A stretch of DNA of 64,000 nucleotides, from NCBI RefSeq assembly GCF_029714285.1, contig NZ_CP121664.1:1-64000 (forward strand), read 5' to 3'. The DNA comes from Rhizobium sp. CB3090. GTDB lineage: Bacteria; Pseudomonadota; Alphaproteobacteria; Rhizobiales; Rhizobiaceae. Of this stretch, positions 8,841-17,692 are shown in pieces. A program made the translations under genes and the position numbers. The notes beneath the pieces are model-generated. The model did not search any database and was not told the DNA's origin. It worked only from the letters and a program-made list of their open reading frames with translations. The number at the start of each line of letters is the position of its first letter. Positions within the stretch are counted from its first letter, which is position 1.

Positions 8841-9708
8841 CGGAAGAGGGCTGCCACTTCCTACTGCCATGCGCCGGTCGTTCCCCCATTTGGTCCAGTT
8901 GCGCGGCAATCTCGCGCAGCGACAGACTGGGATCGGCGATGGTGATCGCGGCGACCAACTTCATCAAATGATCTTCGGGAGCGCGGCGCGGTGAGCGGGC
9001 CAGCACCTCTGGCTCTGCAAGCTTCTCACGAACCATCCGGTGAACAGCGCGTCGGAGCCGCTCGACGGTCCAGTCGTGGCCGCGGCGGTTAAGGACGCGC
9101 ACGACATTGTCCCAGCTGTGCTGCGGCCGGAGCTGCCGCACGGTCGGGAGCCACGTCTGTGCCGACGAAATCAGTTCGTCGAGATAAAGTTTCTGGCGTG
9201 CTTTCGACACCGCCTTGATCGCCTCCGGTCGGCGCTCGCGCAGACCGGGGTTTCCGGGAACCTTCCCTCTGGCTTTCGCAGCCTTAATGCCAGCTTTGGT
9301 TCGTTCGACGATTAGAGAGCGCTCAAGCTGGGCGACGGCCCCGAGCACCTGCAGGGAAAAGATGCCCTGCGGCGTGGACGTGTCGACCGGATCGCGCAAC
9401 GAGCGGAAATGAACTCCGCGCTTTTCGAGATCTTCGATCACGTGAAGCAGATGATTGACTGATCGTGCCAAGCGATCGAGACGAACGACGACTAGCACGT
9501 CGCCAGAAGTGAGATCCTTCAGCAACTTGGTGAGCACCGGACTTGCGCGAGATGAGCCGGATCCGTGCTCCTGATGAATGCGGTCGCAGCCGGCTGCGCG
9601 CAACTCATCGACCTGGGCGTCGTTGAGCTGATCGTCCGTTGAAACCCGCGCGTATCCGATCAGCCGTTGCGGCGCGGACGGGGAGCTGACGGTTGCTGTC
9701 TGTGGCAT
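8791..9708 (-). CDS. Serine recombinase (resolvase, TniR-like), copy 1
   Basis: A 305-residue serine recombinase. The N-terminal catalytic domain has the nucleophile region IGYARVSTDDQ and the arginine block VVRLDRLARSVNHLL. The long C-terminal extension carries two HTH-like segments and ends in KWQPSSVRALLDEAHRFGL. It would resolve transposition cointegrates at its res site, which lies directly upstream (9737-9785). It is longer than classical Tn3 resolvases (about 190 residues). A near-identical second copy is encoded at 19748-20665 on the same strand. Confidence 0.92.
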   Translation of the reverse strand: MPQTATVSSPSAPQRLIGYARVSTDDQLNDAQVDELRAAGCDRIHQEHGSGSSRASPVLTKLLKDLTSGDVLVVVRLDRLARSVNHLLHVIEDLEKRGVHFRSLRDPVDTSTPQGIFSLQVLGAVAQLERSLIVERTKAGIKAAKARGKVPGNPGLRERRPEAIKAVSKARQKLYLDELISSAQTWLPTVRQLRPQHSWDNVVRVLNRRGHDWTVERLRRAVHRMVREKLAEPEVLARSPRRAPEDHLMKLVAAITIADPSLSLREIAAQLDQMGERPAHGSRKWQPSSVRALLDEAHRFGLVRS

Positions 9709-9736
9709 TAATTCTCGCCTTGTTTTTGTTTGGCGC

Positions 9737-9785
9737 TGTACAGATAATGAATGCTTGAGAAAATGTAGGTTTGCAAGCGTGTTTT
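9737..9785. promoter_or_regulatory. Putative res site 1
   Basis: A 49 bp block starting TGTACAGATAATGAATGC and ending GCAAGCGTGTTTT lies immediately upstream of resolvase copy 1. It is repeated with only two mismatches upstream of resolvase copy 2 (20693-20741). A second conserved block (about 9842-9898) follows, after which the two copies diverge. Position and conservation fit a resolution site and the adjoining element end. Confidence 0.6.
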
Positions 9786-9879
9786 GAGATGAAAATGGAG
9801 GGCTATCCAGCGTGTTTTATGATTTGGGATAGGCGCAGATCCATCGCGACCCCTGAAAGCGCGTCAGCGGGCTTCCATG

Positions 9880-10320
9880 GCGGAAATCGCGTGAAATAGG
9901 TTGTTTTGGAAGGAGTCTGCTCCGGCCTCGGCGTTTTGGCAGGTTCTGACGCAGAGTAACGGTCGGGGAGAGACAGCGGTGCGGCCGATTCGGCGAGCTT
10001 CATTCCACTCATCAGACAGATGGGTCCACCGAACCTGGGTGAACACGCCCCTATGTTGCTCGGCGCGAACATCCTCCTGTCCCGAGAGGCGAATGCGTGG
10101 GCATGGATTGCTCGCACTGGATGTGCTTAGGTCTCGGTCAACAGCTGACTCCAGGTCGAGATAGATCGATGGACGATGGTCGGCTATCAAGAGTGCCAAT
10201 GTCGTTTTACCGACCTGACGCGGGCCGATGAGTGCGACAGCCGGGCTGGTGTCTAGCAGTTCGGTCAGTCGGATGATATAACATCGCGCGGCGCGATTAG
10301 TGATGTAACGGGGGCATCGA
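9880..10320 (-). pseudogene. Broken ATP-binding protein (AAA_14/DUF4143 type)
   Basis: The minus strand encodes IIRLTELLDTSPAVALIGPR followed by QVGKTTLALLIADHRPSIYL, the Walker A region and downstream strand typical of AAA_14 ATPases. After DLESAVDRD the frame is lost; later pieces resembling the HR-xFT-VR and GR segments appear in shifted frames. The gene is cut near 9899, where the conserved resolvase-element sequence begins. Confidence 0.6.
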
Positions 10321-10324
10321 GGTC

Positions 10325-10460
10325 TTCCCGAGAAGCCACACGGAATTTTCCATTGCATTCACCGCCATCGTCTTGGTCCGACCGAGTTGGATTGCCAGGC
10401 AGGGAAGGGCAGGGGAATTCGCATCGGCTGGATTGGTCCCTAACGGTTCCTCCTAGAGGG
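10325..10460 (-). pseudogene. Scrap of a second tyrosine-recombinase gene
   Basis: The DNA around 10365-10455 (GGTCCGACCGAGTTGGATTG, then GCAGGGAAGGGCAGG) parallels 12170-12260 inside the intact integrase. Its minus-strand translation contains NPADANSPALPCLAIQLGRT, matching NPADKDSSLLPCLTINLGRT of the integrase. Only this central part remains. Confidence 0.6.
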
Positions 10461-10498
10461 CGTGGCGAGGCTGTGCTCTTTGGCGACCTCGGTTTTGC

Positions 10499-10531
10499 GG
10501 GACCGCGCTTGAGCCGGCGTGGCGCGGTCCC
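10499..10531 (-). terminator. Hairpin terminator downstream of the NodO-like gene
   Basis: Perfect 10-bp arms GGGACCGCGC and GCGCGGTCCC separated by 13 bases lie 15 bp after the stop codon of the minus-strand RTX gene, where an intrinsic terminator is expected. No long T tract follows on the minus strand. Confidence 0.6.
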
Positions 10532-10545
10532 TATGATTTTCCGGA

Positions 10546-11361
10546 TTAGCAGAACATGAAATCGGACGCGGTCAGACCCAGGCCGGCCAAGTGGAGCAAA
10601 CTCTGCACGTTAGCCAAATGCGCGAAGTCATCCACCTGATTGTCGGAGGTAACATAACCCAGCTCCGCGGTCATGGTGTTGTAATTAAAATAGGCAACGA
10701 TATCGCCTGCAGCTTCGCCGGAGATATCCCTGGCTGCGGCTGAACCATCGGCGAAACCGTGATCGGTGATCACGACGACGTGCTCGCCGTGCGCGCCGTT
10801 GGCGGGGCCGCTATAGAACGTGTCCACCTGATTGCCGCGCGTCGCATGATTGACGAAATTCGCCGCAAGACCATCGCTGCCAAATTTCACCGCGTCGAAG
10901 GTGAAAGTATCTTGCACTGGGTCAAAATCCACAATGCTGGTGTGGTCCGATTTTGGCTCGTAGTTTTGATCGTATCCCGCCATGGGATTGTGGAACTGGA
11001 ATACAAAGGTGTCGTGGTCGGCACCTCCGGTCAAAGAGTCCCTGCCGTCGCCAGCGAAGAGGGAGTCGTCGCCGGGGCCGCCGTAGAGCTTGTCGTTGTC
11101 CTCACCGAGGATGGCCGGTGCGGGGATACGCGGGTTGCCGCGGCCAAGGTCGCCGTAGAGGTAGTCATTGCCCTCGTCGCCAAAGACGTGGTCATTGCCC
11201 ACACCACCGAAGACTCGGTCATTGCCCTCGCCGGCCGAGATTGAGTCGCTGCCGGGACCACCGTCGATCCAGTCATCTCCCGTGGGATCGACTATTATAT
11301 CATCACCATTGCTGCCAAAGAGACTGTTGCTACCGGGGCCACCCAGAATTGTTTTTTCCAT
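10546..11361 (-). CDS. nodO: NodO-like RTX calcium-binding secreted protein
   Basis: About 271 residues from the chosen ATG. The open frame extends to 11400, but this ATG has an excellent AAGGAGG ribosome site eight bases upstream. The N-terminal half has a run of glycine-rich RTX nonapeptides (GGPGSDSIS, AGEGNDRVF, GGVGNDHVF, GDEGNDYLY, GGPGDDSLF, AGDGRDSLT) that bind calcium in a beta-roll. There is no N-terminal signal peptide, as expected for type I secretion through a C-terminal signal. A nod box lies 60 bp upstream on the same strand. NodO of R. leguminosarum is a secreted RTX protein of about this size that inserts into host membranes and assists nodulation. The symbol rests on RTX type, length and nod box together. 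Confidence 0.72.
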   Translation of the reverse strand: MEKTILGGPGSNSLFGSNGDDIIVDPTGDDWIDGGPGSDSISAGEGNDRVFGGVGNDHVFGDEGNDYLYGDLGRGNPRIPAPAILGEDNDKLYGGPGDDSLFAGDGRDSLTGGADHDTFVFQFHNPMAGYDQNYEPKSDHTSIVDFDPVQDTFTFDAVKFGSDGLAANFVNHATRGNQVDTFYSGPANGAHGEHVVVITDHGFADGSAAARDISGEAAGDIVAYFNYNTMTAELGYVTSDNQVDDFAHLANVQSLLHLAGLGLTASDFMFC

Positions 11362-11421
11362 CGCCAATCCTCCTTGTGAAACAAGCCCCACTAGCCTCAT
11401 TCATATGCCTTATCGGCCAAC

Positions 11422-11467
11422 TGAGGTAATTGATTGTTTGAATAGAGCACATCGACAAAACGGATGC
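11422..11467 (-). promoter_or_regulatory. nod box (NodD-binding promoter element)
   Basis: Read on the minus strand the site begins CATCCGTTTTGTCGATG, continues through a short variable part and ends AAACAATCAATT. Against the classical rhizobial nod box this keeps the ATCC, GATG and AAACAATC-ATT blocks at correct spacing, with about three mismatches. The final ACC block is displaced by a 2-bp deletion. It would place the NodO-like gene under flavonoid/NodD control. Confidence 0.8.
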
Positions 11468-11794
11468 ATACACGTGCGGTGCGCCTCAACTGGATCTGAA
11501 CTCTGGAGGTAATCATCCAGATCGTGCTGAAGTGTATGACGGCAGGACATTTCATCCGGCTAGCCGGTTCATGTTTGGGCGAGCGTTTGAGTTCGGACTG
11601 GAGCGCTGCGTTTGCATTCGTTCTCCGGCGCGGGTCAAGCCGCCAGCCTCTTTATGTCAGAAGCAGCATCACCAGTCTCGTTGGGCCGAACGGAAGCGGT
11701 AAAAAGGCGAGCTTTGCGGGCCATCAAACGCCTTGGCTGTGCCTGAGACCGGTGATTAAAATTGCGGCCTGTCAAGACCCGCCAAGACTAGCGT
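11468..11794. other. Intergenic stretch without a supportable gene
   Basis: About 330 bp between the nod box and the integrase stop. A plus-strand open frame (11524-11802) contains a P-loop-like GPNGSGKK, but the surrounding sequence shows no ABC-type follow-up motifs. I see nothing else supportable. Confidence 0.4.
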
Positions 11795-12973
11795 TCAGAT
11801 GACAAGCCGTGCCGCCCGGCCATTCTTCCGCTCGGCGTTGTTGTAATAGCTCGCTGCCTGCGTTACCGACTTGTGCAGCGATTGCTGCATCGCTTCGGGT
11901 AAGGGAATGCCACGGTTGGCGGCCTCGGTCAGATAGCCGGAGCGTAATCCGTGCGCGGAAAACGCCTCCGCATCCAACCCGGCCCTCTTGCAACGGGTCT
12001 TGAGGATCAGATTGACCGATTGCGGCGTCAGCGCCCGCCGGTCGATGTTGCCCCATTGGTCGATGCGCCTAAACAGCGGTCCGCTGTCGATCCCGGCTGA
12101 CGTCAGCCACTGTTTCAGTGCGGTAACCGGCCGACCGATCAGCACGACGTGGGCGTCGTCATCGGCGGTCGTCGTCTTGGTGCGGCCGAGATTGATGGTC
12201 AGGCAGGGCAGGAGAGACGAGTCCTTATCGGCCGGGTTCTGGCGCACCGGCTCCTCATCGATGAGATCCTCGATCCGAAGGCTGGCGATTTCGGAGCGCC
12301 GGCGGCCGCCGGAGGCGAAGGCGGTCAGCAATAGCGCCCGATCACGGAGATCCACCAGGCGATCGCCGGCACAGGTGGAAAGCAACTTTGCCAGCACGTC
12401 GCCGGTGACGGCTTTTTTGCTCTTGCGGCGGCGTTGCCGCGGTGCGGCTCGAACCGCCAGCCTAAGCGCCGTCTTCAGCGAGGGCGCCGAAAATTCTCCG
12501 CTCAGCCCGCGCCAGCGCGTCAGGATCGACCAGGAGGTCAGGCGCCGCCGCACCGTATCCGGCGCATGCGGACCGTCGACGCGCAACAGCCCTTGGGCCC
12601 GCAACCCCGCCTCGACCTCCACCGGCATGCCGTGGCTCGGATCCGCGGCGCGTTCGACGGGGTCCCACAGATGGTGCGCCACGAATTTCAGCAGCAGTGC
12701 TTCCGGCGCCGGCCAGGGCAGGGGGAAACCGGTCGCAAGCTGGCACCAGGCTTCCAGATAGCCGAGGTCGGAGGCGAGCGCCCGCAATGTATTGTCGCCC
12801 ATGCCCTGCTTGGCTAGATGTTTTAATGTGGCAACGTCTTCGTCTGTGAGCAGTGCTGCCAGTTGGTCGCGCCGATCGAACGGAAGAATAGCATCCAGAG
12901 CGTCAAGCGCCTCGGCGCGCGCGACCCGCGCTTCGTCCGAGGACGCCATTGGGGCGGATTTTAGCACACGCAT
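11795..12973 (-). CDS. Tyrosine recombinase / site-specific integrase
   Basis: A 392-residue tyrosine recombinase. A SAM-like N-terminal DNA-binding domain (about residues 45-130) precedes the catalytic domain. The first catalytic arginine is in SGGRRRSEI (about 225), HxxR is H341-GLR344, a second histidine lies at 367 (SLHKSV) and the nucleophile is Tyr376 or 377 (ASYYNN). All catalytic residues are present. The start may be MRVLK at 12973 or MASSDEA at 12949. It is divergent from the antitoxin gene with a 65 bp shared promoter gap containing a palindrome. Whether it serves plasmid dimer resolution or an integrative element is not decided by sequence. Confidence 0.9.
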   Translation of the reverse strand: MRVLKSAPMASSDEARVARAEALDALDAILPFDRRDQLAALLTDEDVATLKHLAKQGMGDNTLRALASDLGYLEAWCQLATGFPLPWPAPEALLLKFVAHHLWDPVERAADPSHGMPVEVEAGLRAQGLLRVDGPHAPDTVRRRLTSWSILTRWRGLSGEFSAPSLKTALRLAVRAAPRQRRRKSKKAVTGDVLAKLLSTCAGDRLVDLRDRALLLTAFASGGRRRSEIASLRIEDLIDEEPVRQNPADKDSSLLPCLTINLGRTKTTTADDDAHVVLIGRPVTALKQWLTSAGIDSGPLFRRIDQWGNIDRRALTPQSVNLILKTRCKRAGLDAEAFSAHGLRSGYLTEAANRGIPLPEAMQQSLHKSVTQAASYYNNAERKNGRAARLVI

Positions 12974-12994
12974 TGTGTTCGCTTTCTTATTGCG

Positions 12995-13011
12995 GGATTT
13001 CCGGGAAATCC
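12995..13011. promoter_or_regulatory. Palindromic operator candidate between integrase and antitoxin genes
   Basis: GGATTTCC-G-GGAAATCC is a perfect palindrome with a single central base. It is followed directly by CCGTA-TAT-TACGG. It lies 28 bp upstream of the antitoxin start, where Phd/YefM-type autorepressors bind. Confidence 0.55.
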
Positions 13012-13038
13012 GTATATTACGGAAAAAGGAGCAGGCAC

Positions 13039-13317
13039 ATGACAGCGACGGTCACCGCCGCGGCGGTTTCGAAAAATTTCGGCGCCTTTCAAGATGCCGC
13101 GGTTCGCGAGCCGGTGATCATCACCAAGAACGGCCGGCCCCGTACGGTGCTCATTGCCTATGAGGACTATCTTCGGCTGATGCGGCGAGAGCGTCGCGTC
13201 GACCTGACGACGGCGCTTGGCGACGCGGACATCGCTGCGGTCGAAACATCCGAAATGGACCCGGGTCTCGATCGTCTCAATGCCGAACTGCTGACGGACA
13301 AGAATGCTGCCGGCTGA
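13039..13317 (+). CDS. Phd/YefM-type antitoxin
   Basis: A 92-residue antitoxin of the type II Phd/YefM kind. The N-terminal half has the family pattern VSKNFGAFQDAAVREPVIIT followed by KNGRPRTVLIAYEDYLRL. The C-terminal tail is charged and probably disordered, and would wrap the toxin. The ATG at 13039 is chosen over an upstream in-frame ATG because AAGGAG precedes it by 7 bases. It overlaps the toxin start by 14 bp, so the pair is translationally coupled. Confidence 0.85.
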   Translation: MTATVTAAAVSKNFGAFQDAAVREPVIITKNGRPRTVLIAYEDYLRLMRRERRVDLTTALGDADIAAVETSEMDPGLDRLNAELLTDKNAAG

Positions 13318-13735
13318 ACCGAAGGTCGGCTGGGTCTTCCGTTATTCCTATCTCTGGCACCGTCATCACCTCGAGGGACGGGAGGAGGGCGACAAGGATC
13401 GGCCGAGCCTGGTGCTGGCGATCGTGGCCGCGCTTGAGGACGAAACGCCGGTCGTGCGCGTCTTGCCGATCACCCATTCGCCGCCAAGCAATCCGGATGA
13501 TGCCATCGAGATCCCGCCGGCCACCAAGCGCCGCCTTGGCCTCGACGACGAACGCTCGTGGATCGTTTTGACCGAAAGCAACCGCTTTGTCTGGCCGGGC
13601 CCCGATATTCGTCCGCTCGACCGCGAAAGCGGCTATTACGGGCCATTGCCGCCGGCGCTGTTTGCTGCGGTCAAGCAGCGGTTTGTGGCACTTGCCCGCG
13701 GGCAGGGTCATCGTTCCACGAGCCGCAGCGACTGA
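13304..13735 (+). CDS. PemK/MazF-like toxin of a type II toxin-antitoxin pair
   Basis: A 143-residue protein encoded immediately after and overlapping the Phd-type antitoxin. The N-terminal PKVGWVFRYSYLW, followed by DRPSLVLAIVAALED and VVRVLPITHSPP, resembles the MazF/PemK SH3-like ribonuclease fold (RPxLVLxxN-type core). The predicted role is growth inhibition by RNA cleavage when the labile antitoxin is lost, stabilising the plasmid. Catalytic residues are not certain because the family is divergent. Confidence 0.7.
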   Translation: MLPAEPKVGWVFRYSYLWHRHHLEGREEGDKDRPSLVLAIVAALEDETPVVRVLPITHSPPSNPDDAIEIPPATKRRLGLDDERSWIVLTESNRFVWPGPDIRPLDRESGYYGPLPPALFAAVKQRFVALARGQGHRSTSRSD

Positions 13736-14007
13736 GGCCGATATGGCGGCAGCCATCGTCGCGCTGGGCGGTGTTCTACCGTTTTTGGGGCATTGGAACC
13801 GCTTTTCCATCGCTTTCAGCTTCGTACGGGCCTGAGAATTGGCACGAGTTTAGGTGATTTGCCCCGACTTTACCGTGTCCGTCTTTTTAAACGAGCGGAC
13901 CGCATGTCTTTGTCGCGTAACAATAATCGCTCATTCTAATTGAATGAACTTGAGTAGGTTCGGCGGAATTTTAGCCTGATTTGCAGCTCGATGTAAGGTG
14001 AGCGCTG

Positions 14008-15648
14008 ATGAGCCGGAAGCCAGACAAGTTGAGCGTCGAGGAGGCAGCCTGGCTGAGGGCTGTGTCGCGCGAGAAGGTTATTCGTCCCTTAGCTCTTTTG
14101 CCTCGCCTTTCTGCCGCGCATGTGGGCAGGGCATGCCGAGAGCTGAAGTTGGGGCAAACGCGTTTCTACGAGCTGCTGAACCAGTATCGCGCATCGCCGG
14201 TCACGAGCTCGTTGCTGGATGCTATATCGGGACCTTCCAAGGGCAGAACGCTGTTGTCGCCGGACATCGAAGAGATCATTCAGGCGGCAATCCGCGATAC
14301 CTACCGCAAACGTGAGCGGCCGACGGTTACCGCGCTTCACGATCGCGTGCGGCAAGTTTGCGATGAACGCGGAGTTCGCGCCCCATCGTGGACAGCCGTT
14401 CGGGCGCGGGTGGATTGCATCGATCCCGCGATACTTCTGCAGTGGAGGGAAGGCGCGAAGGCGGCCAAGCAAAAGTTCGGCTCGGTCGTGCAAGAATATA
14501 ACGCCGACTACGCCCTTCAGATCGTTCAGATCGACCACACGCTGGTGGATGTGTTCATCGTAGATGCTGTCAGCCGGAAGCCGCTACAGCGGCCGTGGCT
14601 GACGCTGGCGATCGATATTGCCAGCCGAATGGTGGCTGGCTTCTATCTCAGCCTGGAGCGCCCTTCATCGACATCGGTCGCGCTGGCAATCCAGAACGTA
14701 GTGATGCCGAAAGCACCTCGGCTGCAGTCGATGGGTGTTGATGTCGTGTGGCCGGTTTTTGGATTGCCCGACGTCATTCATCTCGACAACGGAGCAGAAT
14801 TCCATGGCAAGGCTCTCGTCAGGGGCGCCGCTGAGCACGGGATCGAGCTCATGTATAGGCCTGTCGCGCGGCCGCATTACGGTGGGCATATCGAACGGCT
14901 GATCGGAACCATGATGGGCGCCGTGCACCTGCTTCCGGGATCCACTTCAAGCAACATTGCCAAGCGAGGGTCTTACGATCCACAGAAACACGCCGCAATG
15001 ACACTAGACGAATTGGAGAGATGGTTGGTCCTCCAGATCGTCGGCCGCTACCATGCCGACGTTCACAGTGTCTTGCTGCTTCCTCCGCGAACAGCCTGGG
15101 ACGATGCGAAGGCCGCCCGTTCCCAGCCCGTGCGCTTGCCCCATGACCCGGAGCGATTTTTGCTCGATTTTCTGCCCTACAAGGAGCGCTGTATCCGCAG
15201 GGATGGCCTGCACCTGTTCGGAATTCGCTATTGGGATGACGTTCTAAGCCCTTTCGCAGGGCGATCATCCCGCCAACTGCGGGTCAAGTATGATCCCCGC
15301 GATCTTTCCTGTGTTTACTTGGAACAAGGAGACGGATCGATGTGGCCGGTACGTTTTGCGGCTCTGGACCGGCCGGCGATTACGCTCGGCGAACATCGTC
15401 TGGCGCGTGCCACTCTGAGAGCACGGGGAGCCAGCGCTGTCGATGAACAGCTAATTTTCCAAACTATCGCAGAGCAGAGAAGGCTTATGGAGAGCGCTGT
15501 GCAGCAGACCAGAGCCATGCGCCGCCATACCGAACGGACTGAGCGCGGGTTGGCAGCTTTTGATCGAACGACCGATTTGCCGGAATCGAATGACGAAGAC
15601 GATGTCTGCATCGACATATCGCCATTGTCGGTGGAGGAATGGTCTTGA
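14008..15648 (+). CDS. tniA: TniA-type DDE transposase, module 1
   Basis: A 546-residue integrase-core transposase of the Tn5053/Tn402 kind. N-terminal helical DNA-binding domains lie at about 1-150. The rve catalytic core has D176 (QIDHT), D260 (HLDNGAEF) and E296 (GGHIERLIG), a DD(35)E spacing. A Mu-type beta-barrel C-terminus follows. The next gene overlaps its end by 10 bp, and tniB and tniQ follow in the order expected for this family. It works with the TniB ATPase and TniQ. Clearly divergent from the second TniA at 31017-32669. Terminal repeats for this module could not be settled. Confidence 0.93.
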   Translation: MSRKPDKLSVEEAAWLRAVSREKVIRPLALLPRLSAAHVGRACRELKLGQTRFYELLNQYRASPVTSSLLDAISGPSKGRTLLSPDIEEIIQAAIRDTYRKRERPTVTALHDRVRQVCDERGVRAPSWTAVRARVDCIDPAILLQWREGAKAAKQKFGSVVQEYNADYALQIVQIDHTLVDVFIVDAVSRKPLQRPWLTLAIDIASRMVAGFYLSLERPSSTSVALAIQNVVMPKAPRLQSMGVDVVWPVFGLPDVIHLDNGAEFHGKALVRGAAEHGIELMYRPVARPHYGGHIERLIGTMMGAVHLLPGSTSSNIAKRGSYDPQKHAAMTLDELERWLVLQIVGRYHADVHSVLLLPPRTAWDDAKAARSQPVRLPHDPERFLLDFLPYKERCIRRDGLHLFGIRYWDDVLSPFAGRSSRQLRVKYDPRDLSCVYLEQGDGSMWPVRFAALDRPAITLGEHRLARATLRARGASAVDEQLIFQTIAEQRRLMESAVQQTRAMRRHTERTERGLAAFDRTTDLPESNDEDDVCIDISPLSVEEWS

Positions 15649-16562
15649 GCGACTATGCCCACCTTCTGCCGGCTTACCGAAGCCATGCCGAATTGAGCGA
15701 TAATGAGCGCATTGCCTGGATCCGGGCGGATCGCTGGCTCGAAACGGCTCAGGCAAATTCGGCATTGATACGGCTCGAGGATCTGCTTTCCTATCCTCCA
15801 CGTGATCGTATGCCCTGCCTCCTCCTGTATGGGGACACTGGTATGGGAAAAACAAAAATCATCCGCAAATTTCTTCGCAATCATCCCGCAATTTTCGACA
15901 GGGGAACCGGCGAAACCGTCATGCCGGTCGTGGCGATGCAGATGCCCGCGGAGCCGTTGGAGCGGGATGTGTACGGCGAGCTCTTAAATGCGCTCGGCGC
16001 ACCTGGGCCAAGCAGTGACGCAGCATTCCGCCTCAAGTCGGTCTGTCGTAGCCTGATGCGCAGGATGGGCGTGCGAATGCTTGTGATCGACGAGATCCAC
16101 GCAATGCTGACTGGCACGTTTCGCCAGCAGCGGATTTTTCTCAACGTAATCCGCTTTCTCGCCAATGATCTCAAGGTTCCGTTGATCTGCGCGGGCACGG
16201 ATCTTGCCCAGCAGGCTCTTCTGACGGACCCACAGCTTGCCGAGCGGTTTGAAGCATTTCATCTTGAGCGTTGGTCTAACAATCAGCGCCTGACGCAGCT
16301 TCTTTCAAGCCTGGTATCCATTTTTCCGCTACGCCAGCCATCGGCCGTGACATCTCCGGCAGTTCGCCGGCGAGTCCTGGAGCTCACGGATGGCGTGACG
16401 GTGCGCATATTCAGGCTGATGGAGACCGTCGCTACTGACGCCATCCACAATGGCAGTGAATGTATCACCGCAGACAGCTTCAGCCGTGAGGATCTTGTGT
16501 TGCCGCTCGTCTCCATGGCGCGGCATTCGGAACGTTCGCTTCATCGGCGATCGGCGCGGTGA
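15639..16562 (+). CDS. tniB: TniB-type AAA+ transposition ATPase, module 1
   Basis: A 307-residue AAA+ ATPase, the target-selection regulator of Tn5053-like transposons. Walker A is GDTGMGKT (residues 65-72) and Walker B MLVIDEIHAM. A sensor-like GTD motif follows in ICAGTDLAQQAL. The gene overlaps tniA by 10 bp and tniQ by 4 bp, so all three are one translational unit. Intact. Confidence 0.93.
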   Translation: MVLSDYAHLLPAYRSHAELSDNERIAWIRADRWLETAQANSALIRLEDLLSYPPRDRMPCLLLYGDTGMGKTKIIRKFLRNHPAIFDRGTGETVMPVVAMQMPAEPLERDVYGELLNALGAPGPSSDAAFRLKSVCRSLMRRMGVRMLVIDEIHAMLTGTFRQQRIFLNVIRFLANDLKVPLICAGTDLAQQALLTDPQLAERFEAFHLERWSNNQRLTQLLSSLVSIFPLRQPSAVTSPAVRRRVLELTDGVTVRIFRLMETVATDAIHNGSECITADSFSREDLVLPLVSMARHSERSLHRRSAR

Positions 16563-17692
16563 GGTCGATCCCACTCCTGCCGATCGCGCCGCGGCCTTAT
16601 CCGGATGAGCTGATCTCGTCCTGGCAGGCCAGAGTGGCTTGTCGCTATGGATGCACGCCGGCCGAAATCGAGCTCTGGCTGGGGCATGGGGATCGGCCGT
16701 CGATGTTCGCCAGTTTCGAATTGTGCGATTTTCGTCCGGATCCGCTGGTCATCAGATTGTGGGCGCGGACCGCCAGATTAAAGATCGCCGATGTCGAAGC
16801 AATGATGCTGAGCCGACAGGTAAGGTCGATCGACTGGTATGTTTCCGATCACAGCCAGCGGGGCATTTGCTCCGACTGCCTTGATGAGGATGTGTCGGCC
16901 GGCCGGGATCACTATCTTCGTCGCGAATGGGCTCATGTTGAGGCTGCGGCTTGCGGCAAGCATCGCCGACTGCTGCAAGATTTCTGCGATCGCTGTTTCG
17001 CGCGGGGCCGATTCCGTTTCGAATGTAGCGAGGAAGGGGCGAGGCTCGTCTGCGGAGATTGCTCGACCGTGGTATCGGGCGGGCAAAATAAGATCGAGGG
17101 TGGGGCCGATCTGGATTTCCTCCTCATGCTGACGGCAGCTGTGGACGCCGCTATCGAAGGGAGGAAGGGTAGCGTCGCATTGAACGAGATAACAGCCGTG
17201 ATCGAAACCTTGTGGTCGCGATCACAGGCGAATGGAAAGCCGTTCATCGCGTGGCTTGACCTGAAGCTGCCGTTTGGGCGTCTTCCCGTTTTCACCGCCC
17301 GTGGCAACCCGGTCGCCGGCCTGTCACTACCGTGGCGCGCCGCCACATTCGTGGCCGCAGCGCAGTTGCTTGATCTGGCGCAGGCAAGACGATGGTTGGG
17401 ACCGCCACCCCCTTTCCTCAGGCAAGCATTTGCTGACCGAAAGCGCAATCCACTGCCGCAAGCCATCGAAACGCTTGATGCCGATAAGATTCTGGAAACT
17501 GCCCCGAAGCTCAAGCTTCGATCGGACGTGGAGTATCAACGTTTGGCCGAACAGATCTTGGCCAGCCACGATTGGAAGGCGATTTCCGAGACGAGGGGGC
17601 GCTTGCGTGATAGAAAGCTCGGCCGTCTCATGAACCAGGCCCTCAACAGCGAGGCAGGCAAAAGCGAAGCGCTTCGTCCTGCAGCGCCCTGA
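16559..17692 (+). CDS. tniQ: TniQ family protein, module 1
   Basis: A 377-residue TniQ with a GTG start overlapping the tniB stop. The N-terminal family signature PYPDELISSWQARVA is present. The zinc-binding region has CSDCLDEDVS, the YLRREWAHVEAAACGKH block, CDRC and CGDC. TniQ links the TniB filament to target choice. Its 3' end overlaps a resolvase remnant on the other strand, as in complete tniABQ-resolvase elements. Confidence 0.92.
   Translation: MRSIPLLPIAPRPYPDELISSWQARVACRYGCTPAEIELWLGHGDRPSMFASFELCDFRPDPLVIRLWARTARLKIADVEAMMLSRQVRSIDWYVSDHSQRGICSDCLDEDVSAGRDHYLRREWAHVEAAACGKHRRLLQDFCDRCFARGRFRFECSEEGARLVCGDCSTVVSGGQNKIEGGADLDFLLMLTAAVDAAIEGRKGSVALNEITAVIETLWSRSQANGKPFIAWLDLKLPFGRLPVFTARGNPVAGLSLPWRAATFVAAAQLLDLAQARRWLGPPPPFLRQAFADRKRNPLPQAIETLDADKILETAPKLKLRSDVEYQRLAEQILASHDWKAISETRGRLRDRKLGRLMNQALNSEAGKSEALRPAAP

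Noticed and set aside
11524..11802. Plus-strand frame with P-loop-like GPNGSGKK
   Set aside because: No ABC signature or other ATPase motif follows, and it overlaps the integrase 3' end; probably chance.
13876..13900. TGTCC at 13876 as the left end of tni module 1
   Set aside because: No matching inverted copy was found at the right side, so the end cannot be supported.
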